Shown: positions 52,387 to 61,929 of the stretch, in pieces
Numbering within the stretch: position 1 is the stretch's first letter
How the letters are laid out: every line of letters begins with the position of its first letter
Assembly (NCBI GenBank): GCA_012517315.1
Contig: JAAYVE010000055.1
Location: 99,878-163,877 of the forward strand
DNA: 64,000 bases
Direction of reading: 5' to 3'
From: Deltaproteobacteria bacterium
Lineage (GTDB): Bacteria > Desulfobacterota > Syntrophobacteria > Syntrophobacterales > Syntrophobacteraceae
Translations under genes and position numbers: made by a program
Notes under the pieces: generated by a model
The model's database searches: none
What the model was told of the DNA's origin: nothing
The model's input: only the letters and a program-made list of their open reading frames with translations

Positions 52387-55300
52387 AACCTTTTCGCGTC
52401 TGTTACTTCAGTGCGACCTCTTCGGAACTGCCTTCCCTGAGCCGGGGCGTTGCCATGATGCAGGATGCGGGGCAACAGGTGCGCGTCACCTGCCGCACTC
52501 AGACACAGCTTTTCGACCAGGCCCGCATTGCCGCTTTCGTCAGCGAAGTCCTGTGTTCCGACGCGGTGATCATCACCCTCCACGGCGGCAAAGCGTCCTG
52601 CCCGGCGTTCGAGCCCATGCTGTCAAAGATCCATGAGCGCCGAGCCTCGGGGGACCGACGCCCCTACCTTCACATCCAACCCGTAGGGGGAGATGAAGAG
52701 GCATTTCTCGCCGCCCGCGAGCACTCCGATGGAATGGCCGACGGCAAATGGCATCACCTCTTTGCCTATTTCGCCCAGGGCGGTCCTGTCAACATTCAGC
52801 GGGGACTGACCTTTCTCCGGACCATCCTCCAGGAATCGGGGGAAGCCCTTGCGCCCCCTCTCCCCATCGCCCACGAAGGTCTCTACCACCCGGATCTCGG
52901 ATATGTGGCGGATGTGGAGACCTATGAGCGGGAACGCATCGACCCGCAGCGCCCCACGGTGGGGTTGTGGTTCTTTCAGACGCTCTGGGTGAACGGAAAT
53001 CTGGATCACTTGGACGCCCTCATCCGCGAAATAGAGATGCGGGGCGCCAATGTCCTGCCGGTGTTCAGCATGCGCCTCAAGGACGCATCCCTCGGCAACC
53101 GGGGCTCTGACGAAATCGTTGAGAGCTTTTTCTTGAAGGACGGACGGCCGCGGATCGATGTCCTCATCAATGCCATGTCCATGTCCATGACCATCGCCAA
53201 CCGGGAGTACCGGGCGGTTTACCCGCGTCTGAACGTTGCGGTCCTTCAGGCGATGGTCACTTCCCTTTCCCGGGCGGCGTGGGAGGAGAGCAGGCAAGGC
53301 ATGTCCATGATGGACGTAACTTATCAGGCGGCGCAACCCGAATTCGACGGCAGTCTCATCACGGTCCCCGTGGCAACACGGGAGGAAAACGTCATAGACC
53401 CCATCACGGGGGGGCTTCTCATCCGCTACTCCCCCATCGCCGACCGCATCTCGGCCATCGTTTCCCTCGCCCTCAAATGGGCCGCGCTGCACCGTTTACC
53501 CCACAACGAAAAACGGATCGCCGTCGTTTTCCACCACTATCCCCCCCGCAACGACAGAATCGGCTGCGCCGCCGGCCTGGACAGTTTCGCCTCGGTGAAG
53601 CACCTCCTTGACCGCATGGCGGACGAGGGCTACCAAATCGACCGCCTCTACAGGGACGGGGATGACCTGGCCCATGAAATGCTCGGCACACTGACCTGCG
53701 ACAGGCGATGGATCATTCCCGAAGAAATGGCCCGGCGCGCGGTGGCTTCCGCCACCCGCGATCGGTTCCTTCCCTGGCATCGCGCTTTGCCGGAAACCGT
53801 CCGGCGCAAGATGTCCCAGGATTGGGGAAACGTGCCCGGCAGTCTTTTTGTCCACAAGGACGTGCTTTATTTTCCCGGAGTGCTCAACGGCAATGTTTTC
53901 CTCACCATCCAGCCCCCCCGGGGATACCTGGAAAACCCGGAAGCCGTATATCACGACCCCAGCCTCTCCCCCCCTCATCACTACCTGGCCCACTACCGCT
54001 GGATCCGGGATGTCTTCCGGGCGCACGCAGTCATCCACGTGGGAAAACACGGTTCTCTCGAATGGCTCCCCGGCAAGGCCCTCGCTTTGAGCGGGGGATG
54101 CTATCCCGATCTCTCCATCATGGATTTGCCAAACATCTATCCGTACATCATCAACGACCCGAGCGAGGGGACTCAGGCCAAGCGGCGATCCTACTGCTGC
54201 ATCATCGACCATCTCACGCCCCCTTACACCAATGCGGACCTGTACGAGGAACTCACCGACGTCGACCGGGCACTGTCCGAGTACGTCGAGGCGGGCCGAC
54301 ACGATCCGGGAAAACTCCCCATTCTCGCCGGGTTGCTGTGGGAAGCGGTAGAAGCCGCGGACCTCCATCAGGAGCTGGGCATTACCAGGGAAGCCGCTCT
54401 GCAAGACATGGATTCGTTCTTGAAGCGACTCCACGCCTATCTTTCCGAGATCGGTGACAGCATGATCAGCGACGGCCTCCACGTCTTGGGCCGGCCCCTC
54501 GACGGGGATCGTTTCGTCGAATTCCTCGCTCAGTTGACAAGACTTCCCAATGGGGATGTTCCATCCCTCAGGGAAGAGCTCGTCGCCGCCACAGGCCGGT
54601 GGCGCGGGAAACCCGTGTCTCGCCGGAGAGCACCAGAAAGGGGCGGGGACGGGGAAGCCGCGGGTGAGGTCATGGCGGAGGCGCACGACCAAGCCAAAGC
54701 ACTCCTTCGAGACCTTGCCGCCGCAGATTTTTCCCCCGCCGGCCTTTCGGAGTGGGTCAAAACCCGCACCGGCACTTCGTCGCCTGGGATCGAGCGAGTA
54801 CTCCGGTATGTGTGCGAAACCCTCGTCCCCAACCTTCGAAAAGTCCCAGACGAAATGGACGCCATCCTGGCGGCCCTCTCCGGCCGGTTCGTCCCGCCGG
54901 GTCCCTCGGGTGCCCCGACCCGCGGACAGGCGGACATCCTTCCCACAGGACGCAATTTCTACTCCCTCGATGCGCGCACCATCCCCACCTTGGCTGCCTG
55001 GGAGGTGGGCAAGGCCCTGGGGGACGCTCTCCTCGAGCGTTATCTCCAGGAACAGGGGCGTTACCCCGACAGTGTGGGGATCATCCTGTGGGGGGGACCC
55101 ACCATGCGCTCAAAGGGCGACGATATTGCCGAGATCCTCTATCTGCTGGGATTGCGTCCCGTGTGGCGGGCCAATGGAATCGTCGAGGGTTTGGATGTCA
55201 TTCCCGCAGCGGAACTGGGTCGGCCGAGAATCGACGTGGTGCCCCGCATTTCCGGTTTCTTCCGTGACGCCTTTCCCAACCTCGTTGAACTCCTGGACGG

Positions 55301-56165
55301 CGCCGTCCGCATGGTAGCCGCCCTTGCGGAGTCGTCCCAATCGAACTTCGTGCGGAAAAACGTTCTGGGGGATGTGGAGGAATACCGCAAAGAAGGGGCG
55401 AGCGATGCGGAGTCCTGGCGCCTTGCAACCCTGAGGGTCTTCGGCTGTCCCCCAGGCACATACGGCGCAGGCGTCGCCGAACTGGTGGAATCGAGGCAGT
55501 GGAATTCCAAAAGGGACCTGGGGGAGATCTATGTGCGCTATTCCAGCCATGCATACGGCCAGGGATGCTATGGGGCGGAACGGCCCGCAGCTTTCCGCAG
55601 GCTCCTGTCGCGGATGGACGTCACCGTGAAAAACGAAGACTCCCGGGAATACGATATGCTGTCCTGCACGGATTTCTACAACTACTACGGGGGACTCATC
55701 GCCGCTGTGAACGCAGTGCGCGGTGAAATGCCCCTCGCCCTGGTGGGAGACGCCTCCAATCCGGAGCGCGTGTTGCTCCGCACGACGCAGGAGGAGGCAA
55801 AATTCCTCCTGCGTGCACGTCTCCTCAACCCCAAATGGCTCACAGGCCTGCAGCGTCACGGCTACAAAGGGGCGGGAGACCTCTCCAAGGTGATGGACAT
55901 CCTTCTTGGCTGGGACGCCACGGCCGACGTGATGGAAGATTGGATGTACGAACGGGTGGCGGCGCGCTACGCCCTCGATCCTGAAATGCAGGCGTGGCTC
56001 CGGCGGGTGAACCCCTACGCTCTGCAAAATATCCTGGACAAATTACTGGAAACCATTCAGCGGGGCATGTGGGACGCCTCTCCCTCCCTGGAGAAACGGC
56101 TGAGGGACGCCTACCTGGAGATCGAAGGGGATATCGAAGAAGCTGTGGAGAGGGTGTCCACATGA
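52383..56165 (+). CDS. cobN: CobN/BchH-type tetrapyrrole chelatase, large subunit
   Basis: A 1260-residue protein of CobN length. The core block H-V-G-K-H-G-S-L-E-W-L-P-G-K (from residue 552) contains the conserved metal-site histidines, followed by L-P-N-I-Y-P-Y-I-I-N-D-P-S-E-G-T-Q-A-K-R-R, as in CobN, ChlH and BchH. The C-terminus is typical of the family (N-P-Y-A-L-Q-N-I-L-D-K-L-L-E). CobN inserts cobalt into hydrogenobyrinate diamide in the aerobic pathway; relatives such as HmuS are proposed to remove metal from heme. It overlaps both neighbours by ATGA and lacks membrane segments. Confidence 0.93.
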   Translation: MKPFRVCYFSATSSELPSLSRGVAMMQDAGQQVRVTCRTQTQLFDQARIAAFVSEVLCSDAVIITLHGGKASCPAFEPMLSKIHERRASGDRRPYLHIQPVGGDEEAFLAAREHSDGMADGKWHHLFAYFAQGGPVNIQRGLTFLRTILQESGEALAPPLPIAHEGLYHPDLGYVADVETYERERIDPQRPTVGLWFFQTLWVNGNLDHLDALIREIEMRGANVLPVFSMRLKDASLGNRGSDEIVESFFLKDGRPRIDVLINAMSMSMTIANREYRAVYPRLNVAVLQAMVTSLSRAAWEESRQGMSMMDVTYQAAQPEFDGSLITVPVATREENVIDPITGGLLIRYSPIADRISAIVSLALKWAALHRLPHNEKRIAVVFHHYPPRNDRIGCAAGLDSFASVKHLLDRMADEGYQIDRLYRDGDDLAHEMLGTLTCDRRWIIPEEMARRAVASATRDRFLPWHRALPETVRRKMSQDWGNVPGSLFVHKDVLYFPGVLNGNVFLTIQPPRGYLENPEAVYHDPSLSPPHHYLAHYRWIRDVFRAHAVIHVGKHGSLEWLPGKALALSGGCYPDLSIMDLPNIYPYIINDPSEGTQAKRRSYCCIIDHLTPPYTNADLYEELTDVDRALSEYVEAGRHDPGKLPILAGLLWEAVEAADLHQELGITREAALQDMDSFLKRLHAYLSEIGDSMISDGLHVLGRPLDGDRFVEFLAQLTRLPNGDVPSLREELVAATGRWRGKPVSRRRAPERGGDGEAAGEVMAEAHDQAKALLRDLAAADFSPAGLSEWVKTRTGTSSPGIERVLRYVCETLVPNLRKVPDEMDAILAALSGRFVPPGPSGAPTRGQADILPTGRNFYSLDARTIPTLAAWEVGKALGDALLERYLQEQGRYPDSVGIILWGGPTMRSKGDDIAEILYLLGLRPVWRANGIVEGLDVIPAAELGRPRIDVVPRISGFFRDAFPNLVELLDGAVRMVAALAESSQSNFVRKNVLGDVEEYRKEGASDAESWRLATLRVFGCPPGTYGAGVAELVESRQWNSKRDLGEIYVRYSSHAYGQGCYGAERPAAFRRLLSRMDVTVKNEDSREYDMLSCTDFYNYYGGLIAAVNAVRGEMPLALVGDASNPERVLLRTTQEEAKFLLRARLLNPKWLTGLQRHGYKGAGDLSKVMDILLGWDATADVMEDWMYERVAARYALDPEMQAWLRRVNPYALQNILDKLLETIQRGMWDASPSLEKRLRDAYLEIEGDIEEAVERVST

Positions 56166-58183
56166 CCGCTCCCTCCGGCACCGTTCACCCCCCCCGAGGC
56201 GGCCATGTTTTTCCCTTTTCCGCCATCGTCGGCCAGGATCGCATGAAGCTGGCGCTGGTGCTCAATGCCATCGACCCCGGCATAGGCGGCGTCCTCATCC
56301 GGGGAGAAAAGGGCACAGCCAAATCCACGGCTGTTCGGGGGCTTGCCCGGGTTTTGCCGGAAATCCCCACTCACGTGGACTGTCCGTTCGTGTGCGATCC
56401 GGAAAGACCCGAAGAATGGTGCCCCCAGTGCCGCAAAGGATTCACCTCCCCCGCGGTATGCCATCGCCCGCTCCATGTGGTGACGCTGCCCCTCAATGCC
56501 ACCGAGGATAGGGTGATCGGCGGCCTGGATTTCAGCGGCTCCCTTCGGCGAGGGAAACCCGTGTTTCAGCCGGGCCTTCTTGCCCGGGCGCACCGCGGGA
56601 TTCTTTTCATCGACGAGGTGAACCTCCTGGACGACCATCTGGTGGATGTCATCCTCGATGCGGCAGCCTCCGGTGAAAACGTCGTGCAGCGGGAAGGGAC
56701 GGCCTTTCGTCACAAGACCCGCTTCGCTCTGGTGGGCACCATGAATCCGGAAGAAGGCGCCCTGCGCCCTCAACTCCTCGATCGCTTCGGCCTCTGCGTG
56801 GAGGTTCTCTCTGAGACCGACCCGTCCTGCCGGGTGGAACTGATGGAACGCAGGGAATCGTTCGAAAGGGACCCGACGGAATTCCTGCGGCGCTTTTCCG
56901 GCGAAGAGGCGCAACTGGCGGCACGCATCGCGGGAGCCCGTAGATTGCTCCCTCACGTGCGCACTGGGCAACACATCCGGTCATTCATCGGGGAACTGGC
57001 CACCAGCCATCACGTGGCCGGGCATCGGTCGGATCTCGTCATGGAGAGGGCATCCCGTGCCCATGCAGCATGGGAAGGGCGGGACCGGACGGAGATGGAC
57101 GACGTGCTCGCCGTTGCGGAAATGGCCCTGACCCACCGCAGGCGTGATGCGGTCCCCCGCCCTGCCCATTCCCCGGCTTCCTCTCGAGAAGCACAGGAAT
57201 CAAGCTTCCCCGAAAACCGGGCTGCATCGGAGGAACCGCCGGACCATCGGGAGGTCTCCCAAGAGCGGTCTTCACCCTCCGAAGCCTTGCAGGGGCCGGA
57301 GCCGCACCCCGATGAGACTTTTCAACAGCAAGCGCAGGAACAGGTCTTCGGGACAGGGGAAGCCTTTCCCGTGAAGAGAATCGCCCCTCCCCTCGATCGA
57401 TTGGTGCGGCGCGGTTCGGGACGGCGCACCCGCACGCGCACCCATCACAAGCATGGACGCTACATACGCTTCCGATCGGCCCGCACGTGCCGCGATCCTG
57501 CCCTCGATGCAATGCTTCGCGCCGCCGCCCCTTTCCAGATCCGCAGGCGCGGCGAGTCCCCCATGGCCGTAGTCATTCACCCGGAGGATTGGCGGGAAAA
57601 GGTCAGGGAGAAACGGATCGGCAGTCTCATCCTGTTTCTTGTGGATGCAAGCGGATCCATGGGGGTCCGTGGACGCATGTCGGCCTCCAAGGGAGCGGTG
57701 ATGTCCCTTCTCCTGGACGCCTACCAGAAGAGAGACCGCGTTGCCATGGTGACCTTTCGGCGCCGGGAGGCATCCGTTCTCCTTCCCCCTACCCCTTCCA
57801 TCGAAATCGCCGGCAGACTGCTGGACGAGATGCCCGTGGGGGGACGGACGCCCCTTTCGTCAGGTCTGGCAGCCGGCTACGAACTGCTCAGGCAGCAAAT
57901 GCGCAAAGACCCCCATCTGCGACCCCTTGCCGTCCTGGTCACCGACGGCAAATGCAATGTCGCCATGGGGGAAGGGAACCCCATGGACGAAACCCTGAAG
58001 GTGGCCGGATCCATTGGAAGAGACCGCCGCGTTCGGTGGATCGTCGTCGACACGGAAGAACCCGGAATCGTGCAATTCCAATTGGCCCGCACCTTGGCTT
58101 CGGCCCTCGGAGGTCTCTACTTCCGAATCGACAGCCTTCGCGCCGCCGATTTGGTCAATATCGTGAAAGGACACAGCCCGTGA
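56162..58183 (+). CDS. ChlD/BchD-like AAA+ VWA chelatase subunit
   Basis: A 673-residue protein. The N-terminal AAA+ domain (1-330) has Walker [10 protein letters not shown] (48-56), a cysteine pair insert C-P-Q-C, Walker [13 protein letters not shown] and sensor [10 protein letters not shown] Pro/Glu-rich linker (about 335-430) leads to a VWA domain with MIDAS D-A-S-G-S-M-G (from about residue 494). ChlD-type subunits bridge the AAA motor to the large chelatase subunit. Unusually, Walker A is intact; many ChlD proteins have lost it. Overlaps cobN (ATGA) and the ChlI gene (GTGA). Confidence 0.92.
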   Translation: MTAPSGTVHPPRGGHVFPFSAIVGQDRMKLALVLNAIDPGIGGVLIRGEKGTAKSTAVRGLARVLPEIPTHVDCPFVCDPERPEEWCPQCRKGFTSPAVCHRPLHVVTLPLNATEDRVIGGLDFSGSLRRGKPVFQPGLLARAHRGILFIDEVNLLDDHLVDVILDAAASGENVVQREGTAFRHKTRFALVGTMNPEEGALRPQLLDRFGLCVEVLSETDPSCRVELMERRESFERDPTEFLRRFSGEEAQLAARIAGARRLLPHVRTGQHIRSFIGELATSHHVAGHRSDLVMERASRAHAAWEGRDRTEMDDVLAVAEMALTHRRRDAVPRPAHSPASSREAQESSFPENRAASEEPPDHREVSQERSSPSEALQGPEPHPDETFQQQAQEQVFGTGEAFPVKRIAPPLDRLVRRGSGRRTRTRTHHKHGRYIRFRSARTCRDPALDAMLRAAAPFQIRRRGESPMAVVIHPEDWREKVREKRIGSLILFLVDASGSMGVRGRMSASKGAVMSLLLDAYQKRDRVAMVTFRRREASVLLPPTPSIEIAGRLLDEMPVGGRTPLSSGLAAGYELLRQQMRKDPHLRPLAVLVTDGKCNVAMGEGNPMDETLKVAGSIGRDRRVRWIVVDTEEPGIVQFQLARTLASALGGLYFRIDSLRAADLVNIVKGHSP

Positions 58184-59214
58184 AGACCCGACCCCATTAT
58201 CCCTTTGTCGCCATTGTCGGCCAGGAAGACATGAAGACCGGCCTGATCCTGGCCATCATCAATCCGACGCTCTCCGGCGTCCTCATCCGCGGGGAAAAGG
58301 GAACGGCGAAATCCACGGCGGTGCGTGGACTGGCGGAAATCCTTCCGTCCATCGAAGTGGTTCGGGATTGCCCCTTTCAGCTCGCTCCCCACGAACCGGG
58401 GAGCCCGTGCGACGGGTGTGCGCGAAAAGCCTGCATCGGCGGCAATGAATCCAAGAAATCCCCAGAAACGGTTTTTCGGAAGGTCGCCGTTGTGGAGCTG
58501 CCGGTAGGAGCCACCGAAGACCGCGTTGTGGGCACTCTGGACCTGGAAAAGGCGCTCAAAGAAGGGGAAAAGCATTTCGAACCCGGCCTCCTCGCATGTG
58601 CCCATCGAGGCATCCTCTATGTGGATGAGGTCAATCTCCTGGACGATCATGTCGTGGATATTCTTCTGGATTCGGCAGCCATGGGGGTGAACACGGTGGA
58701 GCGTGAAGGGGTCTCCTTCACGCATCCGGCACGATTCGTCCTCGTGGGGACCATGAATCCCGAGGAGGGCGAACTGCGACCCCAACTGCTGGATCGCTTC
58801 GGCCTGTGTGTGACGGTGAACGGCAGCCGGGATCCCCATGAGCGGGTCGAAGTCATGGAACGGCGCATCGCCTTCGATGAGAACCCCTCCCAGTTCCTGG
58901 AAAAATGGGCGGACCCCTCTTTGCGACTGGCAGAGGAGATCCGGCGCGCCATCGCCCTCTATATGAGCGTTTCCGTCCCACGGGAGCGGCTTTTCGACAT
59001 TGCCGCCAGGTGCCTGGAAGCAGGCGTGGACGGACATCGGGGAGACATCATCATGCTCAAGGCCGCCAAGACCCTGGCGGCTTTTCGGGGCCGAATGGAA
59101 GTCTCTTGTGAGGACGTGGAGGAGGCGGCCCGATTCGTTCTTCCCCACCGGCTTCGAAGGCAGCCTCTCCAGGACGTCATCCAGGACATGCGGGGGTTCA
59201 AGGAGGGCAAATGA
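58180..59214 (+). CDS. ChlI/BchI-like AAA+ chelatase ATPase
   Basis: A 344-residue AAA+ motor. Walker A is GEKGTAKST (38-46), Walker B is [12 protein letters not shown], and [19 protein letters not shown] follows. A cysteine insert (C-D-G-C-A-R-K-A-C) sits at about residues 77-85, as in many ChlI relatives. It hydrolyses ATP to drive metal insertion or removal with the D and large subunits. It is closely related to the AAA domain of the preceding gene, suggesting an old duplication. The start is a GTG overlapping the upstream stop. A 70-base gap follows. Confidence 0.93.
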   Translation: MKTRPHYPFVAIVGQEDMKTGLILAIINPTLSGVLIRGEKGTAKSTAVRGLAEILPSIEVVRDCPFQLAPHEPGSPCDGCARKACIGGNESKKSPETVFRKVAVVELPVGATEDRVVGTLDLEKALKEGEKHFEPGLLACAHRGILYVDEVNLLDDHVVDILLDSAAMGVNTVEREGVSFTHPARFVLVGTMNPEEGELRPQLLDRFGLCVTVNGSRDPHERVEVMERRIAFDENPSQFLEKWADPSLRLAEEIRRAIALYMSVSVPRERLFDIAARCLEAGVDGHRGDIIMLKAAKTLAAFRGRMEVSCEDVEEAARFVLPHRLRRQPLQDVIQDMRGFKEGK

Positions 59215-59266
59215 AAAGCTCGAGGCATTCGCTCGATCCCCTCCTTTCATGGTGCGAACCCTGAGG

Positions 59267-59281
59267 TCCTTTTGAAAAGGA
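59267..59281 (+). promoter_or_regulatory. Short inverted repeat covering the cbiZ ribosome-binding site
   Basis: TCCTTTT (59267-59273) and AAAAGGA (59275-59281) are exact complements around one base. The right arm is the ribosome-binding site of the CbiZ gene starting at 59285. A short hairpin could partly mask it. Confidence 0.3.
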
Positions 59282-59284
59282 TGC

Positions 59285-60469
59285 ATGACCGTGCTGCTGG
59301 GAACCTATTACCAAGGTGTGGAGATCCACCGGGAGGACAAGGTGATTTACGCGCGATTGCTGGCTCCCCACCGAGTCCTCTCCACTTGCGGCGCCGCCGG
59401 CGGAATGCGGGACGATCTCGACTATCTGTACAACCACCAATCCTGCGAGCCCCACGGCCATGAACGCCCCTCCCACGGGTGGGCATGGAGCGACCCAGAG
59501 CGCTACCGCCGCATGACGTGTCAGCGGTACGGGCTTCCGGACGACCGCTGCGCAGGTCTTGGAACGGCGGCGGACATGCTCCACGCCTCCATAAAGGTGG
59601 AGAGGTTCCGGGATCTCGAGGTGGTGGCTGTGTGCACCGGGGGGGTAGAAACCAACGCCGGAAGAGCCGGCGATCCCGCCGTCGTGTACGAAACGGGGGG
59701 GACTTTCGAGAGGACTGATGGTTCTCGTTTCGTGGAGAACGGGACCATCAACACCCTTCTGTTCATCAACAGGGAATTGACACCCGGCGCCATGGTCCGT
59801 GCCGTCATCACGGCTACGGAAGCCAAGAGCGCATGTCTCCAGGAACTGGCCGTCCCTTCTCGCTACTCCGACGGTCTCGCCACCGGCACGGGCACCGACC
59901 AGATCGGCATCGCCGCCCTCCTGAACACCGGCATTCCCTTGACCTGTTCAGGGAAGCACTGCGTGTTGGGGGAACTCATCGGCAAGACGGTCCACGATGC
60001 CGTCTGCGAGACCCTCATGCTTCAGAACCGACTGACTCCCGCCGGCCAGTGCTCAGCCGTCGTCCACCTGGAACGCTTCGGTGCCACTGAACGCGTCCTT
60101 GTGGAACAGATCGCTTCCCATTTGAGCGACAGCGACGGGGCACTTCTGCGGCAAAACTTCGCCGAAATGGAGCGGAACCCCCTGGTAGTAGCGGCCGTGG
60201 CCGCTCTGGTGCACCTGAGGGACAAGGTCGTTTGGGGAACCCTCCCTCCAGGGTGCGTGCCGGAACTCTGGGCAGCGTACGGGGCGCAGTTGGCTGCCGC
60301 CGTCTCGGGCAACGTCTCGCGAACCGGGGCCTATCATCGGATTTTGGCGGCGGCGATGCATCCCTTCACCAACGATGGATTGATCACCCTCACCGCCCAC
60401 TCCCTGGCCGTCGGATTCCGGGAGAAATGGTCGGACACGCTCATCGAGGAGGACCCGCATGAACGGTGA
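59285..60469 (+). CDS. cbiZ: Adenosylcobinamide amidohydrolase, cytoplasmic copy
   Basis: A 394-residue CbiZ without signal peptide. The family blocks include P-H-R-V-L-S-T-C-G-A, V-C-T-G-G-V-E-T-N-A-G-R-A-G-D-P, N-G-T-I-N-T-L-L-F-I-N and G-L-A-T-G-T-G-T-D-Q-I. CbiZ opens the nucleotide loop of imported corrinoids so the loop can be rebuilt with the cell's own lower ligand. This is the second CbiZ domain in the operon, the other being the exported fusion at 44494. The N-terminal C-E-P-H-G-H-E-R-P-S-H-G-W-A-W segment is richer in His and Cys than I expect for the family. It overlaps tonB by 11 bases. Confidence 0.9.
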   Translation: MTVLLGTYYQGVEIHREDKVIYARLLAPHRVLSTCGAAGGMRDDLDYLYNHQSCEPHGHERPSHGWAWSDPERYRRMTCQRYGLPDDRCAGLGTAADMLHASIKVERFRDLEVVAVCTGGVETNAGRAGDPAVVYETGGTFERTDGSRFVENGTINTLLFINRELTPGAMVRAVITATEAKSACLQELAVPSRYSDGLATGTGTDQIGIAALLNTGIPLTCSGKHCVLGELIGKTVHDAVCETLMLQNRLTPAGQCSAVVHLERFGATERVLVEQIASHLSDSDGALLRQNFAEMERNPLVVAAVAALVHLRDKVVWGTLPPGCVPELWAAYGAQLAAAVSGNVSRTGAYHRILAAAMHPFTNDGLITLTAHSLAVGFREKWSDTLIEEDPHER

Positions 60470-61388
60470 AACGCTCGCAACGGCACCTGGATCCACCGGA
60501 CACGATGGTGGAAGAACCCTTTTCTGGTCGGGGATACTCGTCTCCGTCGCGTTCCACGGGGTGCTCCTCTCTCTCCCTCTCACGGTGGGACTCCCCCGGG
60601 AAACGGTTTGTGAAAAGCTGGCCCTCGTCATCGAGAGCACGGAGGCGGCGAAAGAGACACCGCTCCCTGCAAATCCCATCATCCCGGGTGAGATCGATCG
60701 GCAGGATTCGTCCCAGGCGGCTGCAGAGACGCAGCAGGAAACGGCGAGTCCACCGATCCACCCCATGGACACCCAGGAAACGACACCGGCCATGGAACCG
60801 GAAGAGGTGAATGTCCCCAGGTCCGTAGAGGAGGTTCGGGGGCGGCCCCCGATTGTGCGGGAGATCGCCGAACGGCCTGTACCCCGGCCGGAGAAGAAGC
60901 GAAAGGCGGCTCCCGTCACCCGCGCCCGCAATGAGCCCCCCCCCCGGGAGACTCCCCGCAGCCATCAGAGCGACTTGGATGCAATTGCCACGGCGGAGGA
61001 ACGACACGAGTCGGCCTCCGTGGCGAATCCCATGGGAAGCGGATCCACGCCGCCCGCTGTTGCAGGCGGCACAACCCATCAGCCCGTGGACACCCCTTTC
61101 GGGTCCAGGTACGGTCCCCGATTTCTCATGAAGGTCCTCCCCCGCTATCCCAGGCTGGCCAGGGAACTGGGTAAAGAGGGGACTGTACTCCTGCAGCTCC
61201 TCCTTGATGAAAAGGGAAAACTCCTTGACGTCCAGATTCTGAAGAAGGCGGGTTCCGGGTTCGACGAGGAAGCTGTGAGAGCGGTCAAGAACTCCACGTT
61301 CAGCCCGGCCACAAGAAACGGGAGACCCATCATGTGCAGGGCGCGTCTGCCCATTCAGTTCGTGCTGAGGGATAGCAGCGATGATTGA
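60459..61388 (+). CDS. tonB: TonB energy-transducing protein
   Basis: A 309-residue TonB. A short cytoplasmic start is followed by one transmembrane helix (about 20-42). A long Pro/Glu/Arg-rich periplasmic spacer leads to a C-terminal TonB box-binding domain (about 225-309) with P-R-Y-P-R-L-A-R-E-L-G-K-E-G-T-V-L-L-Q-L and F-D-E-E-A-V-R-A-V-K-N-S-T-F-S-P-A. It couples proton motive force to outer-membrane receptors such as BtuB. No receptor gene is in the window. It overlaps cbiZ by 11 bases and exbB by 8. Confidence 0.93.
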   Translation: MNGETLATAPGSTGHDGGRTLFWSGILVSVAFHGVLLSLPLTVGLPRETVCEKLALVIESTEAAKETPLPANPIIPGEIDRQDSSQAAAETQQETASPPIHPMDTQETTPAMEPEEVNVPRSVEEVRGRPPIVREIAERPVPRPEKKRKAAPVTRARNEPPPRETPRSHQSDLDAIATAEERHESASVANPMGSGSTPPAVAGGTTHQPVDTPFGSRYGPRFLMKVLPRYPRLARELGKEGTVLLQLLLDEKGKLLDVQILKKAGSGFDEEAVRAVKNSTFSPATRNGRPIMCRARLPIQFVLRDSSDD

Positions 61389-61929
61389 TTTCTTCGTCAA
61401 AGGCGGGGCCCTCATGTGGCCCATTCTCTTTTGCTCCGTGGGGGCCCTCGCCCTCATCATCATGAAGGGATTTCAGCTTCGGGCGGTGATGCGGCATCTT
61501 TCCCCCGATCTGGACGTGCTCCTCGAGGTGCGGCCGGCCGAGATCAAACCCATCATCGAGGGAATTGAAAAAGGATTGGAAGAGAGGCAGGTGGCCTTCA
61601 TCGGGACCCGCCAGGTCAGGAGACTGGAAAAAGGGCTCGGCATCCTCTCCCTCATCTCCGTTATCGCGCCGCTGCTGGGCTTCACCGGCACCGTCACGGG
61701 AATGATCCAGGCCTTCATGGTCATCGCCGCTCACACCGGGACCCGTGTGGAACCGTCCATGGTGGCGGGAGGGATTTACGAGGCCCTGATCACCACGGCG
61801 GCCGGTCTTTTCGTGGCCATCCCCTCCCACGTGGCCCTCCATTTCTTGGAAGACCGGTTGGATGAAATCGCCATGCGCATGAGAGAGGTAGCCATGGCCG
61901 TCTTTGAAAGGAAGCTACATGGAATTTGA
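61381..61929 (+). CDS. exbB: ExbB/TolQ-family proton channel subunit
   Basis: A 182-residue inner-membrane protein with three helices. The first lies at about 10-30. The last two (about 95-122 and 138-160) carry the family pattern G-L-G-I-L-S-L-I-S-V-I-A-P-L-L-G-F-T-G-T-V-T-G-M-I and A-L-I-T-T-A-A-G-L-F-V-A-I-P. With ExbD it forms the proton-driven motor for TonB. Confidence 0.92.
   Translation: MIDFFVKGGALMWPILFCSVGALALIIMKGFQLRAVMRHLSPDLDVLLEVRPAEIKPIIEGIEKGLEERQVAFIGTRQVRRLEKGLGILSLISVIAPLLGFTGTVTGMIQAFMVIAAHTGTRVEPSMVAGGIYEALITTAAGLFVAIPSHVALHFLEDRLDEIAMRMREVAMAVFERKLHGI

Noticed and set aside
53496..54692. A 398-codon open frame antisense within cobN
   Set aside because: It lies opposite the most conserved CobN motifs and has no protein signature of its own.
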